The position numbers were made by a program, and so were the translations under genes. Below the pieces are notes generated by a model. The model was given only the letters and a program-made list of their open reading frames with translations. It had not been told where the DNA came from and searched no databases. From assembly GCA_903903635.1 (NCBI GenBank), contig CAIUZK010000026.1:1-64000 (forward strand): DNA of 64,000 nt. Reading direction: 5' to 3'. Positions 20,193 through 29,257 of the stretch are shown one piece after another (the stretch's first letter is position 1; each line of letters opens with the position of its first letter). The DNA is from an uncultured Bacteroidota bacterium. Its GTDB lineage: Bacteria > Bacteroidota > Bacteroidia > Chitinophagales > Chitinophagaceae.

Positions 20193-21569
20193 TCAAAACA
20201 ACATCTTATACACGTCCTCCACCTTATTTACCGTTTTGATCTCTATTTTATAGTTGGTTTTATGCAGGCCTTTTGCGTTGGCTTTAGGTATAAATATAAC
20301 ATCCATGCCTAGTTTGTCCGCCTCAGCTATTCGCTGGTCAATGCGGTTTACGGCACGTATCTCTCCGCTCAGGCCTATCTCGCCTACGAGGCAAATGTTG
20401 GAGGGGAGGGCTTTGTCTTCGTAGCTGGAGAGCAGAGAGCACACCAGCGCCAGCTCTATAGACGGATCTTCTATTTTCAGTCCACCGGCTATATTCACAA
20501 ATACATCCTTTGCGCCAAAATGGAATCCACCGCGTTTTTCAAGTACGGCCAGCAGCAATTGCAATCTCCTCAGGTCGAGCCCGCTAACGGTGCGCTGGGG
20601 GGTGCCGTATACAGCCGTTGTAACCAGAGCCTGCACCTCTATCATAAGTGGGCGGCTGGCCTCCATGGTAGCAGCTATGGCCACACCACTAAGTGGCTCA
20701 TCATGTTGCGATAATAATATTTCGCTGGGGTTGCTCACTGCGCGCATGCCCTGGGTTACCATTTCATAGATACCTAATTCTGAAGTGGAACCAAAACGGT
20801 TTTTCAGGGTTCGCAATATCCGGTAGGCATAATGCCTGTCACCCTCAAATTGCAATACCGTATCTACCATATGCTCCAATACCTTAGGTCCTGCTATTGA
20901 TCCGTCTTTGGTTATATGCCCTATGATGCAAACAGGTATATTAGTTGCTTTTGCAAACCGCTGCAGTTCGGCAGCACATTCCCTAACCTGCGATACACTA
21001 CCTGCGGCCGACTCTACATATGGCGATTCAAGCGTTTGTATTGAATCTATAATGAGCAGTTGCGGCTTTATCTTTTTTACTTCCTGAAAAAGAGTATTGG
21101 TATCGGTTGCGGTAAGCAGGTAGAGGTTATTATTCTTAACCCCTATGCGGTCGGCACGCAATTTTATCTGTTGTGCACTTTCCTCCCCGGATACATATAA
21201 GGTAACAATAGACCGCCAGTGCAATGCCAGTTGCAGAAACAATGTACTCTTGCCTATGCCAGGGTCGCCGGCTATCAGTATCACCGATCCGGGCACCATA
21301 CCACCACCCAATACCCTGTTCAGTTCACTGTCGGGCGCCATCATTCGGGCCTCATTACTTTGCACAACTTCATCCAGCTTGTAGGCTTTGCGCTGTTGCT
21401 TATTGGTATCATCATCCCAGCTTACACTCTCAGGTTTCGATTTATCTTCCCGCTGCACCACTTCTTCAACAAAAGAATTCCAGGCGCCACACGATGGGCA
21501 CTTACCTGTCCACTTTGGTGTTTCGTAACCACATTGTTGGCAAAAGAATGCTGATTTTATTTTGGCCAT
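20193..21569 (-). CDS. radA: DNA repair protein RadA
   Basis: CQQCGYETPKWTGKCPSCGAWNSFVEE zinc finger; GDPGIGKSTLFLQLA Walker A; KNRFGSTSELGIYEM; C-terminal Lon-like GAKDVFVNIAGGLKIEDPS. Confidence 0.97.
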   Translation of the reverse strand: MAKIKSAFFCQQCGYETPKWTGKCPSCGAWNSFVEEVVQREDKSKPESVSWDDDTNKQQRKAYKLDEVVQSNEARMMAPDSELNRVLGGGMVPGSVILIAGDPGIGKSTLFLQLALHWRSIVTLYVSGEESAQQIKLRADRIGVKNNNLYLLTATDTNTLFQEVKKIKPQLLIIDSIQTLESPYVESAAGSVSQVRECAAELQRFAKATNIPVCIIGHITKDGSIAGPKVLEHMVDTVLQFEGDRHYAYRILRTLKNRFGSTSELGIYEMVTQGMRAVSNPSEILLSQHDEPLSGVAIAATMEASRPLMIEVQALVTTAVYGTPQRTVSGLDLRRLQLLLAVLEKRGGFHFGAKDVFVNIAGGLKIEDPSIELALVCSLLSSYEDKALPSNICLVGEIGLSGEIRAVNRIDQRIAEADKLGMDVIFIPKANAKGLHKTNYKIEIKTVNKVEDVYKMLF

Positions 21570-21629
21570 TGAAATATAAAGATACGCTCTGAAAATTGGT
21601 TAATTAAATTTCATATCCTGACACCGCAG

Positions 21630-21657
21630 AAAAGAATGCTGATTTTATTTTGGCCAT
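21630..21657. repeat. 28-bp exact direct duplicate of the radA start region
   Basis: aaaagaatgctgattttattttggccat at 21542-21569 (radA 5' end) and 21630-21657. Confidence 0.85.
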
Positions 21658-22321
21658 ACCCCCGCCCTAAAGGGAGCTCTTCAGAGCAACCCAATAAGTA
21701 ATTATTAAGTAAGAATCAAAGATACAAGCAAAACCCCTGAATCTAAAAGGAAACAAGTAATTAGGCTTGGTGATGATTTAATGGTGGACTGTAATGCTAT
21801 TCCGTGCAATTATTTACAGTAAATAAGTAAAAGAAAAAGTACTTAGGAAGCTCAATATTGAGTTATTGCAGAAATCATATTCTCCTGCGAAGCCCCGGAA
21901 CATGGTCCCGTTTATTTAACGGGAGGGGTTTGGGGTTTTAGATATAAAAAAAGAGCCGCTGGAGGAATCCGGCAGCTCTTACTTACTAACCCATTAAATT
22001 CACAACTTGGTACAAATGTAACATTAGCTGGCTTAGGAAAAAAATGGAATTGCAATTGTTGTCAATCACTTTTATAGATATAATGTAAAATAATATTTTA
22101 GTTATAGAATCTATTGCAAATCAGCATGTTTAGTATTTTATTTTTATATAATTCAACTGACACAGCCTGTTTTACTTAATTGTTATATTAAAATTAATAG
22201 AAAATATTACAACCTATAATGTTTATAAATAATGTTTTTTTACCTGCTGAATGGTTAAAATATCATAAACCTTGTGGTCAATTTAGGCAGTAGGTGTACT
22301 TTGCAGTCTGAAACAGGATTT

Positions 22322-24052
22322 ATGACCACATCATTTGCTCCATTGCACCAAAAAGAAAGACAACTATTACCGGCAGATTTTAAAGTTACGGACTGGGATC
22401 ATCTTCTTCCTTACTTCGAAGAATTAAAAAACAGACCTCTATCCGGTAAGGAGCAATTGGAAAAATGGCTTGCTGATGTTAGCGAACTGGAAGCGGTTAT
22501 CAGTGAGGATGCCTGCTGGAGGCAAATAAAAATGACATGCGATACAACAGATAAATCCTGTGAAGAAGCATTTACCTATTTCTGTATGGAGATAGAACCC
22601 AAGATGAAACCGTATGCTTTTGAACTAAATAAAAAATTGCTGGAATGTCCTTATTCAAAAGAACTGGATGGAACTTTGTTTTTCCCCTACCTGCGTAGTG
22701 TAGATAATGCAGCCAAACTGTACCGTGATGAAAATGTACCCCTGCAGGCCGATATGAATTTGCTAGCCCAGCATTATGGTGTTATCAGTGGCGCCATGTC
22801 GGTTGAAGTAGATGGTAAGGAATATACCATGCAGCAGGCCGCAAAGTTTTTGCAGAACCCTGATCGAAACATCAGGGAGCGTGTTTTCAGAAAAATGGCC
22901 GCACGAAGGCTTGAAGACAAAGATAAATTAAACGAACTATTTGATAAGCTGCTTGAATTACGTCAGCAGGTGGCCATTAATGCCGGATTCTCCAATTACC
23001 GTGATTATAAATTCAGGGAACTGGGAAGATTTGATTACTCGGCCGAAGATTGCTTTGCTTTTCATGATGCAGTGCGTGAGCATATCTTGCCATTACAAGC
23101 AAGACTTACCCGTTTTCGCCAGCAGCGATTGGGTCTGGAAATCATGAAACCATGGGATGGGGATGCTGAACCAGCGGGTACTGAACCGCTACACCCTTTC
23201 AAAGACGGAGCCGAACTTTGCTCAAAATCGCAGGAAGTATTTACAAAACTGAATCCATTCTTCAGTGGTTGCCTGCAAACAATGGAGCAAATGCACAGGC
23301 TTGACCTTGAGAGCCGCAAAGGCAAAGCTCCCGGAGGTTATAACTGTCCGCTTGCCGAAACCGGGGTGCCGTTTATATTTATGAATGCCGCCGGAACCAT
23401 GAGCGATGTGATCACAATGATGCACGAAGGAGGCCATGCGGTGCATAGTTTCCTATCTCACGACCTTAAATTATCGGCTTTCAAGGAATACCCTATGGAG
23501 ATTGCCGAACTGGCAAGCATGAGCATGGAGTTGTTTTCGATGGAGCACTGGGATGTTTTTTTCCCCGATGAAAAAGAACTGCAGCGCGCTCAACTGGAAG
23601 AACTGGAGCGGGTGATCAGTGTATTGCCATGGATAGCTACAATTGATAAATACCAGCATTGGCTCTATACAAATCCCGGACATACTGTTTCGCAAAGAGA
23701 AGCACAATGGATCATCATCCTTAGTGAATTCACTAATGGCATTACTGACTGGTCGGAATTTGAAGAATACCGTACCAATCTTTGGCAAAAACAGTTACAT
23801 CTTTTCGAAGTGCCGTTCTATTATATCGAATATGGTATTGCTCAACTGGGAGCTATTGCTATGTGGCAGCAATATCGGATCAATAAGGAACAGGCCCTTA
23901 CCAATTATATGAAGGCATTAAGCCTGGGCTATACCAAAACCTTAAAAGAGCTATATCTTGCTGCGGGTATAAAATTTGATTTCTCCCCTGCTTACATTAA
24001 AGAACTGGCTGATTTCATTATTCCCGTTTTGAATGAAAAAGGAGTAAGCTGA
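22322..24052 (+). CDS. M3 family oligoendopeptidase
   Basis: HEGGHAVHSF zinc-binding motif; EYPMEIAELASMSMEL; ATG at 22322 (MTTSFAPLHQKERQ) preferred to the upstream ATG at 22274. Confidence 0.9.
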   Translation: MTTSFAPLHQKERQLLPADFKVTDWDHLLPYFEELKNRPLSGKEQLEKWLADVSELEAVISEDACWRQIKMTCDTTDKSCEEAFTYFCMEIEPKMKPYAFELNKKLLECPYSKELDGTLFFPYLRSVDNAAKLYRDENVPLQADMNLLAQHYGVISGAMSVEVDGKEYTMQQAAKFLQNPDRNIRERVFRKMAARRLEDKDKLNELFDKLLELRQQVAINAGFSNYRDYKFRELGRFDYSAEDCFAFHDAVREHILPLQARLTRFRQQRLGLEIMKPWDGDAEPAGTEPLHPFKDGAELCSKSQEVFTKLNPFFSGCLQTMEQMHRLDLESRKGKAPGGYNCPLAETGVPFIFMNAAGTMSDVITMMHEGGHAVHSFLSHDLKLSAFKEYPMEIAELASMSMELFSMEHWDVFFPDEKELQRAQLEELERVISVLPWIATIDKYQHWLYTNPGHTVSQREAQWIIILSEFTNGITDWSEFEEYRTNLWQKQLHLFEVPFYYIEYGIAQLGAIAMWQQYRINKEQALTNYMKALSLGYTKTLKELYLAAGIKFDFSPAYIKELADFIIPVLNEKGVS

Positions 24053-24712
24053 TCATGAATGTTTGATGTGATGGAAGCGGGTACCAGGTACTTCTCCTCT
24101 CCTTCTTATAAACTGCCTGAATTGTTTAGGGGAAGGACTGAAGTTGTATGTAGCGGTATCTGTGGTTTCTGTGATCTCCCGCAGGTTATCGAGATCTTTC
24201 GGGTTTCCGATTGCTGAAATTGTTAGAGTGCCCCGTGCGAGGGCTATCTGCTTAACAGCCCATGCATTCTTATTGCTGTCGTTCTTAACGAGGTCATTCA
24301 GAAAATAGTAGCCTTTGAATTTTTTCATAACGCCATTTTCTGATATCAGAAACAAGGTATCTACATAATGTACCCGGCTGATAATTGAATCTCCTTTTAT
24401 GGAAACATTGGTAGCTAAAACAGAATCGGAACCTTTACCTGAATACAGCGTGTCGTGCCCGACATGCCAGCTACCCTGAATGCTATCTTTGTGATCAGCA
24501 ACCTGGTAATCGTAAGTGCGCAGCATAATTTTATCAGAAATGCTTACGGTCGATTCCCCATCTTCAGACAGGTAATCCCCTTTTAGTTTATCGGGGAAGG
24601 AGGATAGGGCCGCTACATTGGCCGGCTGTGGCTCATTGAATGTAATGGCCGGCCCGCAACCCCAGCTAAGAAACAGGATGATAAAAGCAGTAACTAATTG
24701 AAGTTTTTTCAT
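24053..24712 (-). CDS. Hypothetical lipoprotein
   Basis: MKKLQLVTAFIILFLSWGCGPA lipobox; 219 aa. Confidence 0.65.
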   Translation of the reverse strand: MKKLQLVTAFIILFLSWGCGPAITFNEPQPANVAALSSFPDKLKGDYLSEDGESTVSISDKIMLRTYDYQVADHKDSIQGSWHVGHDTLYSGKGSDSVLATNVSIKGDSIISRVHYVDTLFLISENGVMKKFKGYYFLNDLVKNDSNKNAWAVKQIALARGTLTISAIGNPKDLDNLREITETTDTATYNFSPSPKQFRQFIRRRGEVPGTRFHHIKHS

Positions 24713-24764
24713 GGGCTGATTTGTTAATCAAATATATTAAAAGTAGCGTTTGCGACTAAAAAAA

Positions 24765-26252
24765 TTATTTGAATCCCACTCTGTTCAATCCTGCTTTAGC
24801 CTGATTATCTATCGAATTCTGAAAATCATGGGCGGGCATATCCAGGCACTCTTTATAACAGGCAATTGCCAAAGGATATTTAGCCGTTTTCTCATAAATC
24901 CTGCCCTTTTGCAGGGCTGCTCTTGCGGCAAATTGCTCATGCCTGTCTTTGCCTGTGGTAATGGTATATTGATAATAGAGTAAGGCGTTATTATTATCAT
25001 TCAATTCTTCAAAAACTCTGCCAAACCTGAAAAAATATTCGGCCCTGTCGCCGGGGTCTGTAAGGAGTTTCAGGTCGATTGTTCTGAGCAAGGCATCAGC
25101 AGTTCTGTAATAGCCACCCTCTATAAGCAGGCGGGATTGCAGCAGTTTTTTATTGGGCCAGTTCTCTGAAGTCCCGAATTTCTGAGCCAGTTTATCAGCA
25201 TCCAGCCTTGCCGACCCCTGTGCTTTTATTTGCCTGCGGCAAGATGCGGCCTGTACCTTATTGCCTGCCATGTACCAGGCCAGCGCCATTTTAGCCCAGG
25301 CGTCTTTAATGAAAATGTCGCTTTTATTGCCCTTAAGATACCTTTGGAAATAAGGCACACAGGCTGTGTCTGCCCTGGTATATAATGCTATTCCCATAAG
25401 GTAATCGAATACCGGATAAGCTGCATAGTCAGGCTCAGCTCCTGCTGCCTGTAACACCTTTATGGCTGTATCTGCTTTACGGTAGTCCAGCGACAACGAT
25501 ACTTTTACAAATGTGTTCAACAGATTATTGTGTGTAAGAAATTGCGGACTGCTTAAATAATCCCAAACCTCCTTCTGTTCGGAGACAAGGTAAAACCTGG
25601 TAAACAGATAATACAAAACTGTTTCGGAGTATAATGGCTGGGCTGAATTATGGGCAGCTATAAATGAACCTAACTGATTTGTGCCTTTCCTTACATCGCC
25701 TGATATTCCAAACAAAGCAGCCAGCCACTTGTAGTTGGAAGGTAATGAACCGGCTACCGCCTCCTGTAATCCGGAAAAAATATTATTGTATTCAAATGAC
25801 GGGAACAGCTTTTTGTTTTCTTTAAGTAAAACAAAAGATTTCCTGAAATAGACAGCCTGGTGGTAATAATCGCCAAACCGGAGATTGATAAGGGCCCAAT
25901 GCAGGTAAACGCCTGATTTGCAAAACCGGTACCAGGGAGAATTATGATCCCCTTTTTCCAATTGTTCCAGCCGCTTGTCCATCTGGTCTTCGCGGTTATC
26001 ATACTCCTTTTTGTCGCAGTTCAGCAATAGGGTAATGCAGTCTTCATAATCTGCAAGGTAAACAGGCATTAAATTGTGGGGATTGACCTTTGACTCATTG
26101 CCCAGTAATACCCGACCCTCTGTAAAGTGCATAGACAGGATATTCAGATAGGCCTGGCTACAATTATCATTGTAATCGTAAACATAGCCTGTAGCATAAG
26201 ACTGCGCTGAAAAACACAATAAAAGGAATCCCCAAATGGCAAAACGCCTCAT
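24765..26252 (-). CDS. TPR-like repeat protein, exported
   Basis: Signal peptide MRRFAIWGFLLLCFSAQSYA; helical repeats such as AEYFFRFGRVFEELNDNNNALLYYQYTI and AALQKGRIYEKTAKYPLAIACYKECLD. Confidence 0.7.
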   Translation of the reverse strand: MRRFAIWGFLLLCFSAQSYATGYVYDYNDNCSQAYLNILSMHFTEGRVLLGNESKVNPHNLMPVYLADYEDCITLLLNCDKKEYDNREDQMDKRLEQLEKGDHNSPWYRFCKSGVYLHWALINLRFGDYYHQAVYFRKSFVLLKENKKLFPSFEYNNIFSGLQEAVAGSLPSNYKWLAALFGISGDVRKGTNQLGSFIAAHNSAQPLYSETVLYYLFTRFYLVSEQKEVWDYLSSPQFLTHNNLLNTFVKVSLSLDYRKADTAIKVLQAAGAEPDYAAYPVFDYLMGIALYTRADTACVPYFQRYLKGNKSDIFIKDAWAKMALAWYMAGNKVQAASCRRQIKAQGSARLDADKLAQKFGTSENWPNKKLLQSRLLIEGGYYRTADALLRTIDLKLLTDPGDRAEYFFRFGRVFEELNDNNNALLYYQYTITTGKDRHEQFAARAALQKGRIYEKTAKYPLAIACYKECLDMPAHDFQNSIDNQAKAGLNRVGFK

Positions 26253-26303
26253 AAGGTAAAGATAATGCTAAGAACAATCGGTTTTCAATTTAGCAAAACC
26301 GGT

Positions 26304-26466
26304 TTAGGAACGATGACGAAATAACTCCCACCATCTTACTTGTTCTATTCCATTTTTATTTCGTTGTAAAAGTCTTAAAATAATTCATTATTCGCAGATT
26401 TTACGCCTCACAAAAAAGAAATATAACTTCGCAATATGGTGGAACTTATTTCATCAACGTTCCTTA
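26304..26466. repeat. Long-hairpin interspersed repeat, copy B
   Basis: TTAGGAACGATGACGAAATAACTCCCACCAT...ATGGTGGAACTTATTTCATCAACGTTCCTTA; near-identical to the copy at 41590. Confidence 0.9.
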
Positions 26467-26532
26467 CTTATAAACTGAAAATTAAACCGGAATGTGAACT
26501 AAAGCATAAATAGGCATAATGGGTTTCAATCA

Positions 26533-26564
26533 TTTGCTGCAATTGACACTAAAACCTATCTTTG
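26533..26564 (+). promoter_or_regulatory. Bacteroidota-type promoter TTTG-N20-TATCTTTG
   Basis: TTTG at 26533 and TATCTTTG at 26557-26564 upstream of the 26592 CDS. Confidence 0.6.
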
Positions 26565-26591
26565 GCATATATTTGAAATGAAAATACTGTT

Positions 26592-27152
26592 ATGAAATTA
26601 TTCAAACAAATTGCAATTAGCCTGATTCTGACCATCAGCATTTTCTCTGGTGTTTTATACATATCCTGTATAAAGGATGCCTGTAAGGGAATTACGTGTC
26701 TTAATGGGGGGGCATGCAGTTCGGGTATGTGTAACTGTAAATCGGGTATTGGCGGAATGAATTGCCAGACCATTTACAGGAATCTTTATGGCTATACTTA
26801 CCATGGGTTGGTAAATGCAACAGGTAACCTGGACAGCCTTCATATGGTGGACAGCAGCATTAGCAATAACGCTCTGGTATTTACTGCCGGAACAGATACA
26901 GCCGATTACAATGCCATGCAACTGGCCTGGAACGATAATGCGGGTAATTTGATAGTAAATATGCCCATTACCCTGAAAAATAATTCTTCAGCCGGGTCTG
27001 ATTTTACAGTCACAACGATTAACTCAGATACCTTTACCTATTCAGGTTCAGGTTCGGTAAGTACTGTTAGCGCCTCCCTAAATCTGACACGCCGGCATCC
27101 CCATGGCGCATCTACAGTGGTTTTTGCGCTCAATAATTTTAGCAGGCAATAA
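26592..27152 (+). CDS. Lipoprotein with EGF-like domain
   Basis: Lipobox-like YISC; CKGITCLNGGACSSGMCNCKSGIGGMNCQT matches EGF-like spacing. Confidence 0.7.
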   Translation: MKLFKQIAISLILTISIFSGVLYISCIKDACKGITCLNGGACSSGMCNCKSGIGGMNCQTIYRNLYGYTYHGLVNATGNLDSLHMVDSSISNNALVFTAGTDTADYNAMQLAWNDNAGNLIVNMPITLKNNSSAGSDFTVTTINSDTFTYSGSGSVSTVSASLNLTRRHPHGASTVVFALNNFSRQ

Positions 27153-27262
27153 TTAAGGTAATTATTGTGGTTATTACTGTTTGCCTAAATCTTAAATAAA
27201 ATATAAAAAAGGCCTTTTGCTGTTGCTTTATACTATATCAGTCGGGAGACTGATGGTTATCA

Positions 27263-27294
27263 TTTGATAAACTAAGAGCAATACCATATCTTTG
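27263..27294 (+). promoter_or_regulatory. Bacteroidota-type promoter TTTG-N20-TATCTTTG
   Basis: TTTG at 27263 and TATCTTTG at 27287-27294 upstream of the 27326 CDS. Confidence 0.6.
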
Positions 27295-27325
27295 ACAAAA
27301 TTACAATCATTATAAAAAATCTATT

Positions 27326-27844
27326 ATGAAATCAATTAAGAACATTGCATTAGGCGCATTTCTGACAGTTAGCGCATTCTGCGCAGTAATGTACACTTCC
27401 TGCACAAAGGACAAGTGTAAAGATGTAGTTTGCCAGAACGGCGGAACCTGTACTGGTGGTAATTGTACCTGTACTACAGGATACGAAGGCACTAATTGTG
27501 AAACTTTATCGCGTGCAAAATTTGTAAAAAGCTGGAGTGCTAGCGATTTAATTTCAGGTGGATCAACACCATTAGCCTATACTGCGAGTATTGCAGCAGG
27601 GGTATCTACTGATGTAACAGCAGTTGTTATTGGCAATACTTTTTCTGATAATTTCTTTGTTGTTGGCCCAATTAGAGCAACTATTTCAGGTAATACAATA
27701 ACTATACCTAGTCAAAATCCAGACGGTACTAAGTATTCACTAACTGGTACAGGTACTCTGGCTAATGGTAAAATCACCCTGTCATATACTATTAAAGACG
27801 ATACCAATTCAGCTACTCAGGTTTACTCCGCTACGTGGCAGTAA
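27326..27844 (+). CDS. Lipoprotein with EGF-like domain (paralog of 26592-27152)
   Basis: MYTSCTKDKCKDVVCQNGGTCTGGNCTCTTGYEGTNCETLSRAKFVKSW. Confidence 0.75.
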   Translation: MKSIKNIALGAFLTVSAFCAVMYTSCTKDKCKDVVCQNGGTCTGGNCTCTTGYEGTNCETLSRAKFVKSWSASDLISGGSTPLAYTASIAAGVSTDVTAVVIGNTFSDNFFVVGPIRATISGNTITIPSQNPDGTKYSLTGTGTLANGKITLSYTIKDDTNSATQVYSATWQ

Positions 27845-27860
27845 TTCTACAAATTTTATA

Positions 27861-27898
27861 TAAATAATAAAGCCCCGATATCGGGGCTTTATTATTTA
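27861..27898. terminator. Perfect palindromic (bidirectional) terminator between convergent genes
   Basis: taaataataaagccccgat/atcggggctttattattta. Confidence 0.8.
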
Positions 27899-27914
27899 TA
27901 TAATTTAGATTGAC

Positions 27915-28343
27915 TTATTTACCTCCTCTTCTGTTGAATTTATCTTCCTGTGCCTTTTGCTGTTCAGGTGTCAAAGTTGGTTTGGACTGGTTACCAGGTT
28001 GTCTGCTATCAAACTTATTATCCTGTGCAGTTTTAACAGGTGGTGGTGGTGGTGCAGGGGTTGGTGCTGCAACCGGCTCTTTAGCTTTGTGCTCGTGATG
28101 CTTAGCAGAAGCTTCTGGCTTTGCTGCTGCTTTATTAGCCAATTCAATTGAGTCTGCCTTTATTTTAGCCATTGCATTAATAGTAGAATCATTCTTAGCC
28201 TTATTCATTTGGTCCTGCAATGCGGCATTGGCTTTAGTAATGGAATCTATTTTAGCCTGTTCGTTTGCCTGATTGTTGTTGTTGCTGCCACATGAAGCAA
28301 GTATCAAAGCGCTGCCTGCCAGCAAAAGAATCTGTTTTTTCAT
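27915..28343 (-). CDS. Small lipoprotein, Ala/Lys/Pro-rich
   Basis: MKKQILLLAGSALILASCGSNNNNQANEQ lipobox; low-complexity tail. Confidence 0.65.
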   Translation of the reverse strand: MKKQILLLAGSALILASCGSNNNNQANEQAKIDSITKANAALQDQMNKAKNDSTINAMAKIKADSIELANKAAAKPEASAKHHEHKAKEPVAAPTPAPPPPPVKTAQDNKFDSRQPGNQSKPTLTPEQQKAQEDKFNRRGGK

Positions 28344-28547
28344 TGTATGTCTTTTTTAGTTGGTGCAAAATTATTGCTATTATTTCAGAACTTATAAATA
28401 TTGTTCAAAAAAACACATAAATAAATTGTAAAAAACTGATTAACATAGATATTCGTATTTAATTATCTGCTGTTTATTTTAACCGGGTGTATTTCATTAC
28501 TATCCTAATTCCGGATAATTGCCTATTTTTAATTCAACAAAAAATTT

Positions 28548-29084
28548 ATGGTAGAAACCGAAGATCCAACAGAACGGCTTAAAGAAACATTGGAAGCTGC
28601 CGAAGAAAAAAAAGAGCGATGGACACTTCATGTTGCGCTTACCACCGCAATAATTGCTGTATTGGCTGCGGTGGCGGGTATGCTTGGCAACCACTATGCC
28701 AATGAAGCGATGCTGGAACAGATAAAAGCCTCAGACCAATGGGCCTATTACCAGGCTAAAAGCATCAAGAGCGAAATGGCATCAGGTACTATACAAGTAT
28801 TAACAGCCATGGACAAAACAATACCACCTGATATTGCAGAAAGGAAAAGCAGCCTTGAAAAGGACAAAGCGGGTATTAAAACGGAGGCTGAAGCATTAGA
28901 AAAAAAATCGGAAGCACATATGGGAACGCACGTTGTTTTTTCAAGAGCGGTAACCATTTTTCAGATCGCCATTGCAATATCCGCGATTGCAATTGTTACC
29001 CGCAAAAAATTTATGTGGTATATCAGTATGCTATTAACTGCAGCAGGTTGTTATTTCCTGATAATGGGATTTTTCACGAATTAG
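28548..29084 (+). CDS. DUF4337-like membrane protein
   Basis: ERWTLHVALTTAIIAVLAAVAGMLGNHYANEAMLEQIKASDQWAYYQAKSIKSE resembles DUF4337 proteins. Confidence 0.75.
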   Translation: MVETEDPTERLKETLEAAEEKKERWTLHVALTTAIIAVLAAVAGMLGNHYANEAMLEQIKASDQWAYYQAKSIKSEMASGTIQVLTAMDKTIPPDIAERKSSLEKDKAGIKTEAEALEKKSEAHMGTHVVFSRAVTIFQIAIAISAIAIVTRKKFMWYISMLLTAAGCYFLIMGFFTN

Positions 29085-29257
29085 CCGGCTATTTGTAAAT
29101 CTTAGCTGTGTATTGCAGTATCATTGCTGTTGGCAGACTTTCATAACCGATTGTTGTCAGGCAGGACTAACACTCAGCATATGCCTTTTAATAAATCCGG
29201 AAATCCAGCTTCGTAAAGACAGGACAGCAGTGAATAAAAGCAAAAGGTATTCCTGCT

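Noticed and set aside
21656-22020. Non-coding stretch with hairpins (ccctaaaggg; cccgtttatttaacggg; agagccgctgg...ccggcagctctt)
   Set aside because: Looks like ordinary Bacteroidota intergenic hairpins; no conserved RNA family recognised by eye, so no specific claim made.
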